A stretch of DNA of 22,568 nt from Anaerolinea thermophila. GTDB lineage: Bacteria > Chloroflexota > Anaerolineae > Anaerolineales > Villigracilaceae. Each line of letters opens with the position of its first letter. Position 1 is the stretch's first letter. Shown here one piece after another: positions 7,138-14,412 of the stretch. Under the pieces are notes generated by a model. The model saw only the letters and a list, made by a program, of their open reading frames with translations, was not told where the DNA came from and did no database searches. The DNA lies in assembly GCA_022729775.1 (NCBI GenBank), contig DZBA01000011.1, positions 1-22,568 of the forward strand, in the 5' to 3' direction. A program made the position numbers and the translations under genes.

Positions 7138-9522
7138 TTATTTTTTCTTGGTTTTCTTTTGCACACTTACATCAGCGGACATGGAAGGAGCCGGAGCCTT
7201 CGAGCGCATCACCGCCCAGGCAAGCACGCCAACCAGCGCAATCGCAATCGTCCACATCGCAACCAGCGCCATGCCAGTCACGCCTTGATATTGAACCACA
7301 ATCGGAGCAATGATCACCGCGACAAGGTTGACCACTTTGATCATCGGATTAAGCGCGGGACCAGCCGTATCCTTGAACGGGTCGCCAACCGTGTCACCAA
7401 CTACAGCAGCCTTGTGACGTTCGGAGCCTTTTCCGAGATTCCTCTTCGGGTCTTTGGGTTCATCTTCAACCAATTTTTTGGCATTATCCCACGCGCCGCC
7501 AGCATTGTTCAGGAACACAGCCAGCAATTGACCAGAGACGATGATGCCCGCCAAAAAGCCGCCAAGCGCTTCAACGCCCAACATCAAGCCAACAACAATC
7601 GGCGTGACGATGCCAAGCAGCGCGAGAGAAACCAATTCCTTCTGCGCGGCAGTGGTGGAAATTTCAACTGCCTGTTTGTAATCGGGCTTGACTTTGCCTT
7701 CCAGCACGCCGAGTTTGAACTGACGGCGGACTTCCAACACGATGAGGGAAGCGGCGCGAGTCACGGCTTGAATGGCGAAGGAAGAGAACAGCCACGGCAG
7801 TGCGCCACCGAGCAGCATACCCACAAACACCTGCGGAATATCCACGCGGATGCCGATAGATTGAATCTGCTCTGCCGGCAACATCCCCTGACTTCCTTGC
7901 GCGCGAGAAACATCCACAAGGAAAGAGCCAAACAATGAGACAGCAGCAATTACAGCCGAGCCAATGGCAACGCCCTTGGTAATCGCCTTCGTGGTATTGC
8001 CCACCGCGTCGAGGTCAGCCATAATTTGCTGGGCTTCTTTCGTCGCTTTATCGGTCTTACCCGACCAGGACATTTCGCCAATACCGTTTGCATTATCCGC
8101 AATGGGTCCAAATGAGTCCATCGCCACGTTGTTACCGGTGAGGGTCAACATACCGATGCCCGTCATGGCAACGCCATACAGGATGAAGGTCGCTTTTACC
8201 ACGCCCTCAACGCCGGGGATGGAACCGAAGATAACAATGGAGGCGACAATGGTCAACGCAATCACCACAACCGACCAAACCGAAGACTCGAAGCCGACGG
8301 TGATACCGTTGAGGATCAAGGTCGCGGGACCAGTGTCCGCAGATTTTTTGATGTCATTCACAGGCGAAGCGTGCGTGCCGGTGAAGTATTCAGTCAAGCG
8401 GTCAATCAAAATTGCAAGCAACACGCCAACGCCCACCGCTGTCGGCATACGCCACCAACCGCCCCACTTTGCCATCTCAGGCGTATTCAAATAGAAAAAG
8501 CCCGCGATGAAAAACAGCGCGGCAGAAACTACGGCAGAAGTGAGGAATCCGCTGAAAATCGCGTTCATCGCGTCTGCGCTTTTGCCGGTCTTGCCAGCCT
8601 TGACGAAATACGTACCAACGATGGAAGAAAGCACGCCAATACCGCGCACCATCAAGGGGAAGATAATCCACTCGAGGCGGTCTGTTGCATGCCAAAGCGC
8701 CAAGCCCAAAATCAAGCCTGAGACGATGGTCACTTCGTAAGATTCAAAAATATCAGCAGCCATGCCCGCGCAGTCGCCAACGTTGTCACCAACGAGGTCT
8801 GCAATCACAGCCGGGTTGCGGGGATCGTCTTCGGGGATGCCGGCTTCGACCTTGCCAACCAAATCCGCGCCTACATCCGCCGCCTTGGTGAAGATACCGC
8901 CGCCGACGCGCATGAACAGCGCGAGCAAAGTTCCACCGAAACCAAAGCCAAGCAAAGCGTCAGGAGCGGCAATACCGAGAATGATGAAGATGATTGTCCC
9001 ACCCAAAAGACCGAGACCATCCGTCAACATGCCGGTAATCGTCCCTGCGCGGTAAGCGATGCGAAGCGCGTCGCCAAATGATTTTTTGGATGCAGCGGCA
9101 ACGCGGACATTGCCCTCGATTGCCATGCGCATTCCAAGTTGACCGACGGTAAGCGAGAAAAACGCGCCCATCACAAAAGCTAAGGCGCGCGCAATACCGA
9201 TAATCAACTTGATTTGGCTGTCATCCATGCCTTGGAAACGTTCCTGCGCTTCGGGTGAAGGCGGAACAACATATACGGAAAGGAACAAGGCAACGGTCAA
9301 AATAAGGATCAGCGGCATAATGGATTTGAACTGCTTACGCAGGTACGCATCCGCGCCGTCTTTGATCGCGCCCCAAACTTCCTGCATTTTTTCCGTGCCT
9401 TTATCTTCTTGCAGGATTTGGGCGCGGAGGAAAATCGCGTACGCCAAGCCGAGAATGGCAACGCCAAACACAGCCCAGATCGCGATTGCCTCAAAGGGTT
9501 GAAGTCCTTGCATATAGTACAT
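7138..9522 (-). CDS. hppA: Membrane-bound proton-translocating pyrophosphatase, K+-independent type
   Basis: A 794-residue polytopic membrane protein with the full pyrophosphatase signature: EDDPRNP (231-237), GDNVGDCAGMAAD (245-257), and GDTVGDPFKDTAGPALNP near the C-terminus, which together bind Mg-PPi. It couples PPi hydrolysis to ion pumping across the cytoplasmic membrane. The segment DAVGNTTKAITKG has Lys (K512) where K+-dependent enzymes have Ala, marking it as K+-independent and therefore probably H+-pumping. The start at 9522 has GGAGG 11 bases upstream; an ATG three codons in is too far from it. A TTGACA-17-TACAAT promoter lies upstream and a strong hairpin terminates the transcript, so it is monocistronic. 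Confidence 0.97.
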   Translation of the reverse strand: MYYMQGLQPFEAIAIWAVFGVAILGLAYAIFLRAQILQEDKGTEKMQEVWGAIKDGADAYLRKQFKSIMPLILILTVALFLSVYVVPPSPEAQERFQGMDDSQIKLIIGIARALAFVMGAFFSLTVGQLGMRMAIEGNVRVAAASKKSFGDALRIAYRAGTITGMLTDGLGLLGGTIIFIILGIAAPDALLGFGFGGTLLALFMRVGGGIFTKAADVGADLVGKVEAGIPEDDPRNPAVIADLVGDNVGDCAGMAADIFESYEVTIVSGLILGLALWHATDRLEWIIFPLMVRGIGVLSSIVGTYFVKAGKTGKSADAMNAIFSGFLTSAVVSAALFFIAGFFYLNTPEMAKWGGWWRMPTAVGVGVLLAILIDRLTEYFTGTHASPVNDIKKSADTGPATLILNGITVGFESSVWSVVVIALTIVASIVIFGSIPGVEGVVKATFILYGVAMTGIGMLTLTGNNVAMDSFGPIADNANGIGEMSWSGKTDKATKEAQQIMADLDAVGNTTKAITKGVAIGSAVIAAVSLFGSFLVDVSRAQGSQGMLPAEQIQSIGIRVDIPQVFVGMLLGGALPWLFSSFAIQAVTRAASLIVLEVRRQFKLGVLEGKVKPDYKQAVEISTTAAQKELVSLALLGIVTPIVVGLMLGVEALGGFLAGIIVSGQLLAVFLNNAGGAWDNAKKLVEDEPKDPKRNLGKGSERHKAAVVGDTVGDPFKDTAGPALNPMIKVVNLVAVIIAPIVVQYQGVTGMALVAMWTIAIALVGVLAWAVMRSKAPAPSMSADVSVQKKTKKK

Positions 9523-9553
9523 GTGGGGTAATTCCTCCCGGGGATTTAAGATG

Positions 9554-9567
9554 TAGGCGTAAGCCTA
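9554..9567. repeat. Short palindrome in the hppA leader
   Basis: TAGGC, GTAA, GCCTA (9554-9567) is a perfect 5-bp inverted repeat lying between the hppA promoter and its Shine-Dalgarno. It resembles the GGCTTAAGCC palindrome at 19477-19486 upstream of the superoxide dismutase gene. Confidence 0.4.
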
Positions 9568-9579
9568 TGGTGTAATAAG

Positions 9580-9608
9580 ATTGTACAGTCGGGTATGGAA
9601 TGTGTCAA
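9580..9608 (-). promoter_or_regulatory. Sigma-70-type promoter of hppA
   Basis: On the minus strand TTGACA (9608-9603), a 17-base spacer and TACAAT (9585-9580). This predicts a leader of about 50 bases before the ATG at 9522. Confidence 0.8.
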
Positions 9609-9638
9609 GAAACACAATGGTATTTACAAATCTAAAAG

Positions 9639-9667
9639 TTGACAGCCCCCTCTAAACCTGATAATAT
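9639..9667 (+). promoter_or_regulatory. Promoter of the Fe-S carrier gene
   Basis: TTGACA at 9639-9644 and TAATAT at 9662-9667 with a 17-base spacer (GATAAT two bases earlier is an alternative). The -10 is flanked by CCCCC (9646-9650) and GGGGG (9670-9674), which could form an operator-like or hairpin structure. It is divergent from the hppA promoter, whose -35 is 30 bases away. Confidence 0.7.
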
Positions 9668-9714
9668 TTGGGGGAATTAGAAGTAACCCACCAACTCACA
9701 AAAGGAGAAAATAG

Positions 9715-10104
9715 ATGCTCCAGGAAATAGACACCCAGCTCTTTACACTCACCCCTGCTGCAAGCAAGGCGGTACAGGACATTCTCGAAGAACGCAAACT
9801 TGAAGGGTACGCTTTGCGCGTGTATGTCGCAGGCGGAAGCGGTTGCTGCGGCGTGAATTTTGGAATGGCTCTTGACAATAATTTCCGCGATGTAGATACG
9901 ACATTTATGGCAAATGGCGTTAAAGTGGTCGTTGATAACGTTTCCATTGACTACTTACGCGAAGCCGTTGTAGATTTTGTAAACGACCCCCAGCGCGGCG
10001 CAGGCTTCGCAATCAACAGCCCAAGCAGCAAGGGACATAGCGAAGGCGATTCTTGTGAAGGCGACTCTTGCGGTTGCGGTAGTTCTTGCAGCTGTAGCAG
10101 CTAG
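9715..10104 (+). CDS. A-type iron-sulfur carrier (IscA/ErpA/HesB family) with Cys-rich tail
   Basis: 129 residues. FTLTPAASKAVQDIL and GGSGCCGVNFGMALD match the HesB/IscA fold, with C44 and C45 near the first cluster cysteine. Family members normally end with a short NP-x-CGCG tail. Here the fold ends at GAGFAINSP and continues as a Gly/Ser-rich stretch with C114, C119, C121, C125 and C127. SCGCG (118-122) keeps the canonical pair; the three other tail cysteines are extra. The family carries nascent Fe-S clusters to apo-proteins in the cytoplasm. AAGGAG seven bases before the ATG and a TTGACA promoter support the start. It is monocistronic, with a terminator 13 bases after the stop. The extra cysteines might hold additional metal (inference). 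Confidence 0.9.
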   Translation: MLQEIDTQLFTLTPAASKAVQDILEERKLEGYALRVYVAGGSGCCGVNFGMALDNNFRDVDTTFMANGVKVVVDNVSIDYLREAVVDFVNDPQRGAGFAINSPSSKGHSEGDSCEGDSCGCGSSCSCSS

Positions 10105-10116
10105 AGTTTTTTTAAC

Positions 10117-10152
10117 AACAAAAATGACCGGGATTTTCCGGTCATTTTTGTT
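10117..10152. terminator. Bidirectional terminator between the Fe-S carrier and SH3 genes
   Basis: AACAAAAATGACCGG (10117-10131) and CCGGTCATTTTTGTT (10138-10152) are perfect 15-bp arms around GATTTT, with T-rich sequence on both sides. It serves the plus-strand carrier gene and the minus-strand SH3 gene that ends at 10160. Confidence 0.92.
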
Positions 10153-10159
10153 TTAAATG

Positions 10160-10780
10160 TTATCTTCCGCGCAGGAAAGAAATCAATGTTCCAAATGCCC
10201 CTAAAAATCCAAAGCCAAAAATCAATAATCCCATAGGAATACGATTGGCGTTCACTTGTTTGTCTGTAAAGGTCGCAACGACCAATGGCGCGGGAGGCGT
10301 AAAAGTCGGCAATAGGGTCGCGGCAATAGGCGTGCTAAATGCAGCCATTAAAGTAGGGTTGATGTCTACAAAAGGCTTAACCGCCGGAGTCGGCGTGGGA
10401 GGCGCAATCAAGGCAGGCATTGCGCCCGTTTTGACAACCTTGACATAAGCCGCGTAAACCCACGCGGACGAGTCTGGAACGCCCGGATAATAAATTTTTA
10501 TCCAATTTCCATCTTCAGAAATTCCATACGCGGGCGCTTCCTGCCCTGCCAACATCAGCCCGATTGCCGGGTAGTTATATGAGCTCGGTCCCGAATAAAC
10601 TTTTTCCTGGGCGCGGTCAAGATACAAGGCAACGATAACGCCAGAAGGTGTGCCGGTAACGGTGGGTAAAATGCCTGTCGGCTGCTGGGCAAGCGCAATG
10701 GATTGAGGGGGAGAGTAAAGCGCCATGAGCGCTCCGCCTGCCATCAACACAAAAAATAAAAATAGCCTAAGCTTACTCAT
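10160..10780 (-). CDS. Membrane-anchored SH3-domain protein (downstream paralogue)
   Basis: 206 residues: an N-terminal signal/hydrophobic segment (about 4-31), an extracytoplasmic bacterial SH3-like domain (about 47-116, with the GNWIKIYYPG and WVYAAYV strands), a Pro/Thr-rich stretch (PPTPTP), and a C-terminal transmembrane helix (about 181-201) ending in the basic tail LRGR. Bacterial SH3 domains often bind cell-wall peptides, but no enzyme domain is attached, so the role is unknown. Its ATG shares one base with the TAA of the upstream paralogue, indicating translational coupling. The two proteins have the same layout and clearly arose by duplication. Confidence 0.85.
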   Translation of the reverse strand: MSKLRLFLFFVLMAGGALMALYSPPQSIALAQQPTGILPTVTGTPSGVIVALYLDRAQEKVYSGPSSYNYPAIGLMLAGQEAPAYGISEDGNWIKIYYPGVPDSSAWVYAAYVKVVKTGAMPALIAPPTPTPAVKPFVDINPTLMAAFSTPIAATLLPTFTPPAPLVVATFTDKQVNANRIPMGLLIFGFGFLGAFGTLISFLRGR

Positions 10781-11391
10781 TAGAATTTTCTAGGCAACAA
10801 AGACACCAGAAAGACTAGAATGCCTATGGTCGCAAGGGCGATGATAATCACCGCCATGGGCGCGGGCGCGCTGGAATTCAAAGTAGGCGCATGAGTATAT
10901 GCAGGGAGGGTTCTCGCAGGCGCAGGTGTAAAAGTCGGCATACGTGTTGTGGTGGGGATAATTGTAAACTGTGCGGCAAGGGTCGGGTCAATGGTTGCTG
11001 TTGCGGGTGGAATTGGAGTCGGCGGCGGCTCGACAACTCGCAAAATGCCAGGTGAGACTTGAACCAGCGGCGAATACACCCACCCCACGCCGCCCGGTGC
11101 GCCCGGAAATTCGATTTGTATCCAATCACCGCCGGGCGACCTGCCCAACGCAGGCACAACCGAACCGGTGAGCAAAGTCCCCACCACCGGGTAAACGGTG
11201 GAACTCGGTCCCATGCGGATGTTGATTTGCGGCTCATCTGTAATCACTGTGATAAACATGCCGGTTGAAGCGGTTGGCGTTTCAGATTGCCACGCCAACG
11301 CCGGGGAACCGGTTGAGGAAAATATCAAAGAAAAAAACAGGAGAATAAGGAAGAAGAAAAGTGAAATTTGTTTTGTCATGTCGCGTTGCAT
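10780..11391 (-). CDS. Membrane-anchored SH3-domain protein (upstream paralogue)
   Basis: 203 residues with the same plan as its downstream neighbour: signal peptide (about 6-33, ending ALA), SH3-like domain (about 46-113, with INIRMGPSSTVYPVVG and GDWIQIEFPG), a long Pro/Thr-rich linker (PPPTPIPPATAT), a C-terminal membrane helix (about 178-198) and the basic tail LPRKF. The INIRxGPS motif is the classic SH3b core. The start is uncertain: ATG 11391 has AAGAG immediately before it, while ATG 11379 (residue 5, MTKQISLFFF) gives an equally good signal peptide. The function is unknown. The pair probably sits on the outer face of the membrane near the cell wall (inference). Confidence 0.83.
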   Translation of the reverse strand: MQRDMTKQISLFFFLILLFFSLIFSSTGSPALAWQSETPTASTGMFITVITDEPQINIRMGPSSTVYPVVGTLLTGSVVPALGRSPGGDWIQIEFPGAPGGVGWVYSPLVQVSPGILRVVEPPPTPIPPATATIDPTLAAQFTIIPTTTRMPTFTPAPARTLPAYTHAPTLNSSAPAPMAVIIIALATIGILVFLVSLLPRKF

Positions 11392-11562
11392 CTCTTAACA
11401 TAGGACAATCGCATTTGTTTTTTTATCCGCTAATCTCCACGAATTTACACTAATCTTTCTGGAAAAAATTCGTGAGGATTAGCGCAGATTAGCGGATTCT
11501 CAAACACAAGGCTGCATTTTGGACGCTGAAGATTTCTAATGCGATTACCCTGTCTCTTAACA
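11391..11562. mobile_element. Putative MITE: terminal inverted repeats flanked by a 10-bp direct repeat
   Basis: TCTCTTAACA occurs at 11391-11400 and again at 11553-11562. The 152 bases between them begin TAGGACAATCGCATT and end with its imperfect inverse (12 of 15 positions match, 11538-11552). Inside is a large palindrome: 12-bp perfect arms at 11425-11436 and 11486-11497, and 9-bp arms at 11438-11446 and 11466-11474. No reading frame is present. Direct repeat, terminal inverted repeats and no coding capacity are the features of a miniature inverted-repeat element. Confidence 0.5.
11425..11497. repeat. Large nested inverted repeat
   Basis: ATCCGCTAATCT (11425-11436) pairs with AGATTAGCGGAT (11486-11497), and CACGAATTT (11438-11446) pairs with AAATTCGTG (11466-11474). 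The right side carries an extra copy of the motif (AGGATTAGCGC, 11475-11485), so the arms are of unequal length. It forms the core of the MITE-like element between the SH3 and zinc-ribbon genes. Confidence 0.85.
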
Positions 11563-11588
11563 AGAAGAATAACAAACGCGATTATAAT
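11557..11588 (+). promoter_or_regulatory. Promoter of the zinc-ribbon/FHA operon, probably leaderless
   Basis: A perfect TATAAT at 11583-11588 is seven bases before the ATG at 11596. TTAACA at 11557-11562, inside the right direct repeat of the MITE-like element, could be the -35 with a 20-base spacer. This promoter rules out the longer frame starting at 11539. Confidence 0.55.
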
Positions 11589-11595
11589 CTACTTC

Positions 11596-12180
11596 ATGGA
11601 ACGAAAAATCTTTCACGGAAACCTCAAACCAGTAGATATTGCACAGGCGCTCCTTGCTGAATTCAATCAAGGAAACCTGCGCGCGCAAACGCTCGGACAG
11701 AGCGATAAATTGGTCATCCAAATTGGGACGCGCCCCGGCGCAGAATCAGGCGGACAAACCGCCATGACGGTCACAGTCCAAAGAATCGAAGAAGGCATCA
11801 TGGTGGAACTGGGTCAGCAGGCGTGGCTGGGTGTGGCAGCCAGTTTGGGGATGAGCGCGCTGGCTGCTTTTCGTAACCCGTTTAATTTGCTCGGCAGGCT
11901 GGATGACATTGCGCAGGATATCGAAAACCTGCAGATGGGAGAAAGAATCTGGCAGGTCATTTCACAAGCGGCGCGCGCGGCTGGCGCTTCGGCAGAACTT
12001 TCAGAAAAATTAAAACGTACCACCTGTGAATATTGCCATGTTGCCAACCCGGTTGGCGAACCATCCTGTATTGCGTGCGGCGCGCCTTTGGGAAAATCAC
12101 AGCCAACGACGTGCAAAAATTGCGGATACGTTGTGAAAACCAACGATAGGACATGCCCAAATTGTAAACGGGCTTTATAA
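11596..12180 (+). CDS. Double zinc-ribbon protein of unknown function
   Basis: 194 residues from the ATG at 11596; the frame is open from an ATG at 11539, but TATAAT lies between them. The N-terminal 130 residues contain an alpha/beta region that I do not recognise, with a moderately hydrophobic stretch (about 77-92). The C-terminus has two zinc-ribbon knuckle pairs: C144-x2-C147 with C158-x2-C161, and C173-x2-C176 with C187-x2-C190. This suggests two bound zinc ions and protein or nucleic-acid contact. It is the first gene of an operon whose next two members are FHA proteins, eight bases downstream, so a role in the same signalling or cell-envelope function is likely (inference). Confidence 0.82.
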   Translation: MERKIFHGNLKPVDIAQALLAEFNQGNLRAQTLGQSDKLVIQIGTRPGAESGGQTAMTVTVQRIEEGIMVELGQQAWLGVAASLGMSALAAFRNPFNLLGRLDDIAQDIENLQMGERIWQVISQAARAAGASAELSEKLKRTTCEYCHVANPVGEPSCIACGAPLGKSQPTTCKNCGYVVKTNDRTCPNCKRAL

Positions 12181-12188
12181 GCGTTACC

Positions 12189-13019
12189 ATGAATCTAAAA
12201 GAACTCGAAGCGCGGCTGCAATCATTAATCGAAGTGGATTTATTGAACATCCTTCCCAATAAAAAGGTGGAAGATGTCATCGCTCAAAAGGTTGCGGCTG
12301 CAATCCACCACAACACAATCACACTAAAAGACGGCTCGATCATTGCGCCCAATGTGTACACATTAATTTTGAACCCACAAAATTCCGTCAAACTACAGGA
12401 AGCGCGCTTGCTTGCAATACTATTACATTCCATCACTGGGGCAGCACAAGAAGCCGGGTTTAGGTTTACAATATCGCCAACAGTAACCATATCAGACGAC
12501 GAAAATTTGTCATTAGAGGATGCCAACATCTTGGCATCGCACAGGATGGAACCTATGGCTGACACAAATGCAAACCAAATCCACAATGAAGGCGCGGAAG
12601 AAAACGGAAAAATCCCCTCCAATGCATTCCTAATTGTTGAAGGCGTTAAAGTTTTTCCACTTACCGATCATGTGGTTAACATCGGGCGGCGGCTGGATAA
12701 CCAGCTCGTTATTGACGATCCGCGTGTCTCACGCAACCACTCGCAATTACGCGCCATCAAAGGACGTTACGTAATCTTTGACTTAAATTCAACCGGCGGA
12801 ACTTACGTAAACGGGCAGCGCATCAATCAAAGCATACTCTACCCCGGTGATGTGATTTCACTGGCGGGCGTAGCGCTGATTTTCGGTCAAGACAACCCGC
12901 CCCCGCGCCCGGACTTGAAAGAAACAGCCCCGCTCGAAAGCGCTGCGGCGAATCGCCCAACCGCGTTTTTGAAAAAGGACGATCTGCCTGAAAACCCGCC
13001 CGATAAGAAAAACCCATGA
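12189..13019 (+). CDS. FhaA-like protein: N-terminal DUF3662-type domain plus C-terminal FHA domain
   Basis: 276 residues. The first 110 residues (ELEARLQSLIEVDLLNILP and following) resemble the N-terminal domain of actinobacterial FhaA (DUF3662). After an acidic linker, a clear FHA domain spans about 142-235, with IGRR (165-168), SRNHS (181-185) and NSTGGTYVNG. The Arg, Ser and His that contact phosphothreonine are present, so it should bind a phosphoprotein. The C-terminal 40 residues are Pro-rich and charged. FhaA regulates peptidoglycan synthesis in mycobacteria; the same role here is an inference supported by the RodA-PBP gene downstream. The stop overlaps the next gene by ATGA (13016-13019). 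Confidence 0.88.
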   Translation: MNLKELEARLQSLIEVDLLNILPNKKVEDVIAQKVAAAIHHNTITLKDGSIIAPNVYTLILNPQNSVKLQEARLLAILLHSITGAAQEAGFRFTISPTVTISDDENLSLEDANILASHRMEPMADTNANQIHNEGAEENGKIPSNAFLIVEGVKVFPLTDHVVNIGRRLDNQLVIDDPRVSRNHSQLRAIKGRYVIFDLNSTGGTYVNGQRINQSILYPGDVISLAGVALIFGQDNPPPRPDLKETAPLESAAANRPTAFLKKDDLPENPPDKKNP

Positions 13020-13486
13020 GCGGAACCATTGTACTGGCGCTGCGGCTGATCGCAGCGCTTGCATTATATGGATTTTTAGGGTGGGCGCTATATATTTTAT
13101 GGCGGGAAGTGCAAAGTCAAGGCTACGCGCTTTCCAATCGCCATGTGCCGGGCATCAGCCTTAGTATTCGGCAGGCATACGCCTCGCCGGTGGTGAAATA
13201 TTTTTCCAAACCTGAAATTATTTTGGGGCGAGACCCAGGCTGCGATATACCCATTAACGACGACACAATTTCCACACGTCACGCGCAATTAAGATATCAT
13301 CATGGGCAATGGTGGCTCGAAGACCTCACTTCCACCAATGGTACAATATTGAATGAAACAATGGTGAACATGCCGACTGTGATCACCTCCGGCGACGAGA
13401 TTCAATGCGGCGCCGCATACCTGACCGTGACCCTTTCGCCGGACGCCATTGTATCCCCTACGCAGAAACTGGAGCGAAAAGAATGA
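13016..13486 (+). CDS. Membrane-anchored FHA-domain protein (FhaB-like)
   Basis: 156 residues: one N-terminal transmembrane helix (about 5-29), a short linker, then a cytoplasmic FHA domain (about 67-142) with LGRDPGCDIPINDDTIS, the STRHA motif (86-90) and LTSTNGT (104-110). The Arg, Ser, His and Asn of the phosphothreonine pocket are all present. Layout and length match FhaB (FipA) of actinobacteria, a small FHA protein with a single membrane helix acting at the division site. It overlaps the FhaA-like gene and the mtnP gene by four bases each (ATGA on both sides), so all three are translationally coupled. Confidence 0.9.
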   Translation: MSGTIVLALRLIAALALYGFLGWALYILWREVQSQGYALSNRHVPGISLSIRQAYASPVVKYFSKPEIILGRDPGCDIPINDDTISTRHAQLRYHHGQWWLEDLTSTNGTILNETMVNMPTVITSGDEIQCGAAYLTVTLSPDAIVSPTQKLERKE

Positions 13487-14352
13487 CAAAGGCTGTATCA
13501 TCAATTGCAATTATTGGCGGTTCGGGTTTATATGATATGCCCGGTTTGACAAAAACAAAAGAACACGTCATTGCCACCCCATTTGGAAAAACCAGCGCGC
13601 CCATCATATCCGGTGAGTTGGAGGGAATCCGCGTTGCCTTCCTTGCCCGGCACGGCATCGGGCATCGCTTAACGCCCACCGAAGTCCCCTACCGCGCAAA
13701 CATCTACGCCTTGAAATCGCTTGGCGTGGAGCGCGTCATCAGCATCAGCGCGTGCGGCTCGCTGCGCGAAGACTATGCGCCGGGGCATATCGTCATCCCT
13801 GACAATCTTTTTGATTTTACAAAAGACCGCGCGCGTTCTTTCTTTGAAGATGGTTTGGTCGCGCATGTTGGGGTCGCTGACCCGTTTTGCGGCGAGCTAT
13901 CCACCCAGTTGGAAGCGGCAGTGCGCGAAACCGGCGCGACTACACATCGCGGCGGAACTTTCATCACCATCGAAGGTCCGCGCTTTTCCACCAAAGCGGA
14001 ATCGAATCTGTTTCGCGCATGGGGCATGTCCATTATCGGCATGACCGCCTCACCCGAAGCCTTCCTCGCGCGTGAAGCGGAAATGTGCTACGCGGTCATG
14101 GCGCACGTCACCGATTATGACGTTTGGCATCAAAGCGAATCGCCTGTTACCGTAGAGATGGTGATTCAAACCCTCATCAAAAATACGCGCATCGCGCAGG
14201 AAGCCATCCGCAATTTTACGCGCGCAACACAACCCGCGCGGGCATGTGACTGCGGACAGGCGTTATCTTCCGCGCTGATTACAAACCCCAAAGCAATCCC
14301 AGCAAAGACAAAGAAAAAATTAAAATTGTTGGTGGGGAAATACATTAAATAA
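13483..14352 (+). CDS. mtnP: S-methyl-5'-thioadenosine phosphorylase
   Basis: 289 residues from the ATG at 13483, which overlaps the FHA stop (ATGA) and has GGAG eight bases upstream; the frame is open further up but that part lies inside the FHA gene. Phosphorylase motifs are clear: IIGGSGLYD (10-18), the phosphate-binding RHG (56-58), GPRFSTKAES (165-174) and DYD (211-213), the aspartates that recognise 6-aminopurines. It cleaves methylthioadenosine with phosphate to adenine and methylthioribose-1-phosphate in methionine salvage. A trimeric PNP-family enzyme is expected. The place of a salvage enzyme behind two FHA genes is unexplained. A terminator follows. Confidence 0.95.
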   Translation: MTKAVSSIAIIGGSGLYDMPGLTKTKEHVIATPFGKTSAPIISGELEGIRVAFLARHGIGHRLTPTEVPYRANIYALKSLGVERVISISACGSLREDYAPGHIVIPDNLFDFTKDRARSFFEDGLVAHVGVADPFCGELSTQLEAAVRETGATTHRGGTFITIEGPRFSTKAESNLFRAWGMSIIGMTASPEAFLAREAEMCYAVMAHVTDYDVWHQSESPVTVEMVIQTLIKNTRIAQEAIRNFTRATQPARACDCGQALSSALITNPKAIPAKTKKKLKLLVGKYIK

Positions 14353-14360
14353 AAAAACCG

Positions 14361-14396
14361 AAAACTTTAGGGTCGTGCTGACCCTAAAGTTTTTTT
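14361..14396 (+). terminator. Intrinsic terminator of the zinc-ribbon/FHA/mtnP operon
   Basis: AAAACTTTAGGGT (14361-14373) and ACCCTAAAGTTTT (14381-14393) form a perfect 13-bp stem around CGTGCTG, followed by T to 14396. The core resembles the hairpin at 19509-19542. Confidence 0.9.
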
Positions 14397-14412
14397 CAAC
14401 AAGGCAGCCAAG

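Noticed and set aside
7159..7938. 259-aa plus-strand frame inside hppA
   Set aside because: It is antisense to a clear pyrophosphatase coding sequence; composition is His/Arg/Asn-rich as expected for a shadow frame.
11539..11595. Upstream extension of the zinc-ribbon protein to an ATG at 11539
   Set aside because: It overlaps the MITE-like end and the TATAAT promoter at 11583; the added 19 residues look unlike protein sequence.
13405..13482. Longer N-terminus of mtnP from the ATG at 13405
   Set aside because: It lies inside the FHA gene; the ATG at 13483 has a good Shine-Dalgarno, an ATGA overlap, and starts directly before the conserved IIGGSG motif.
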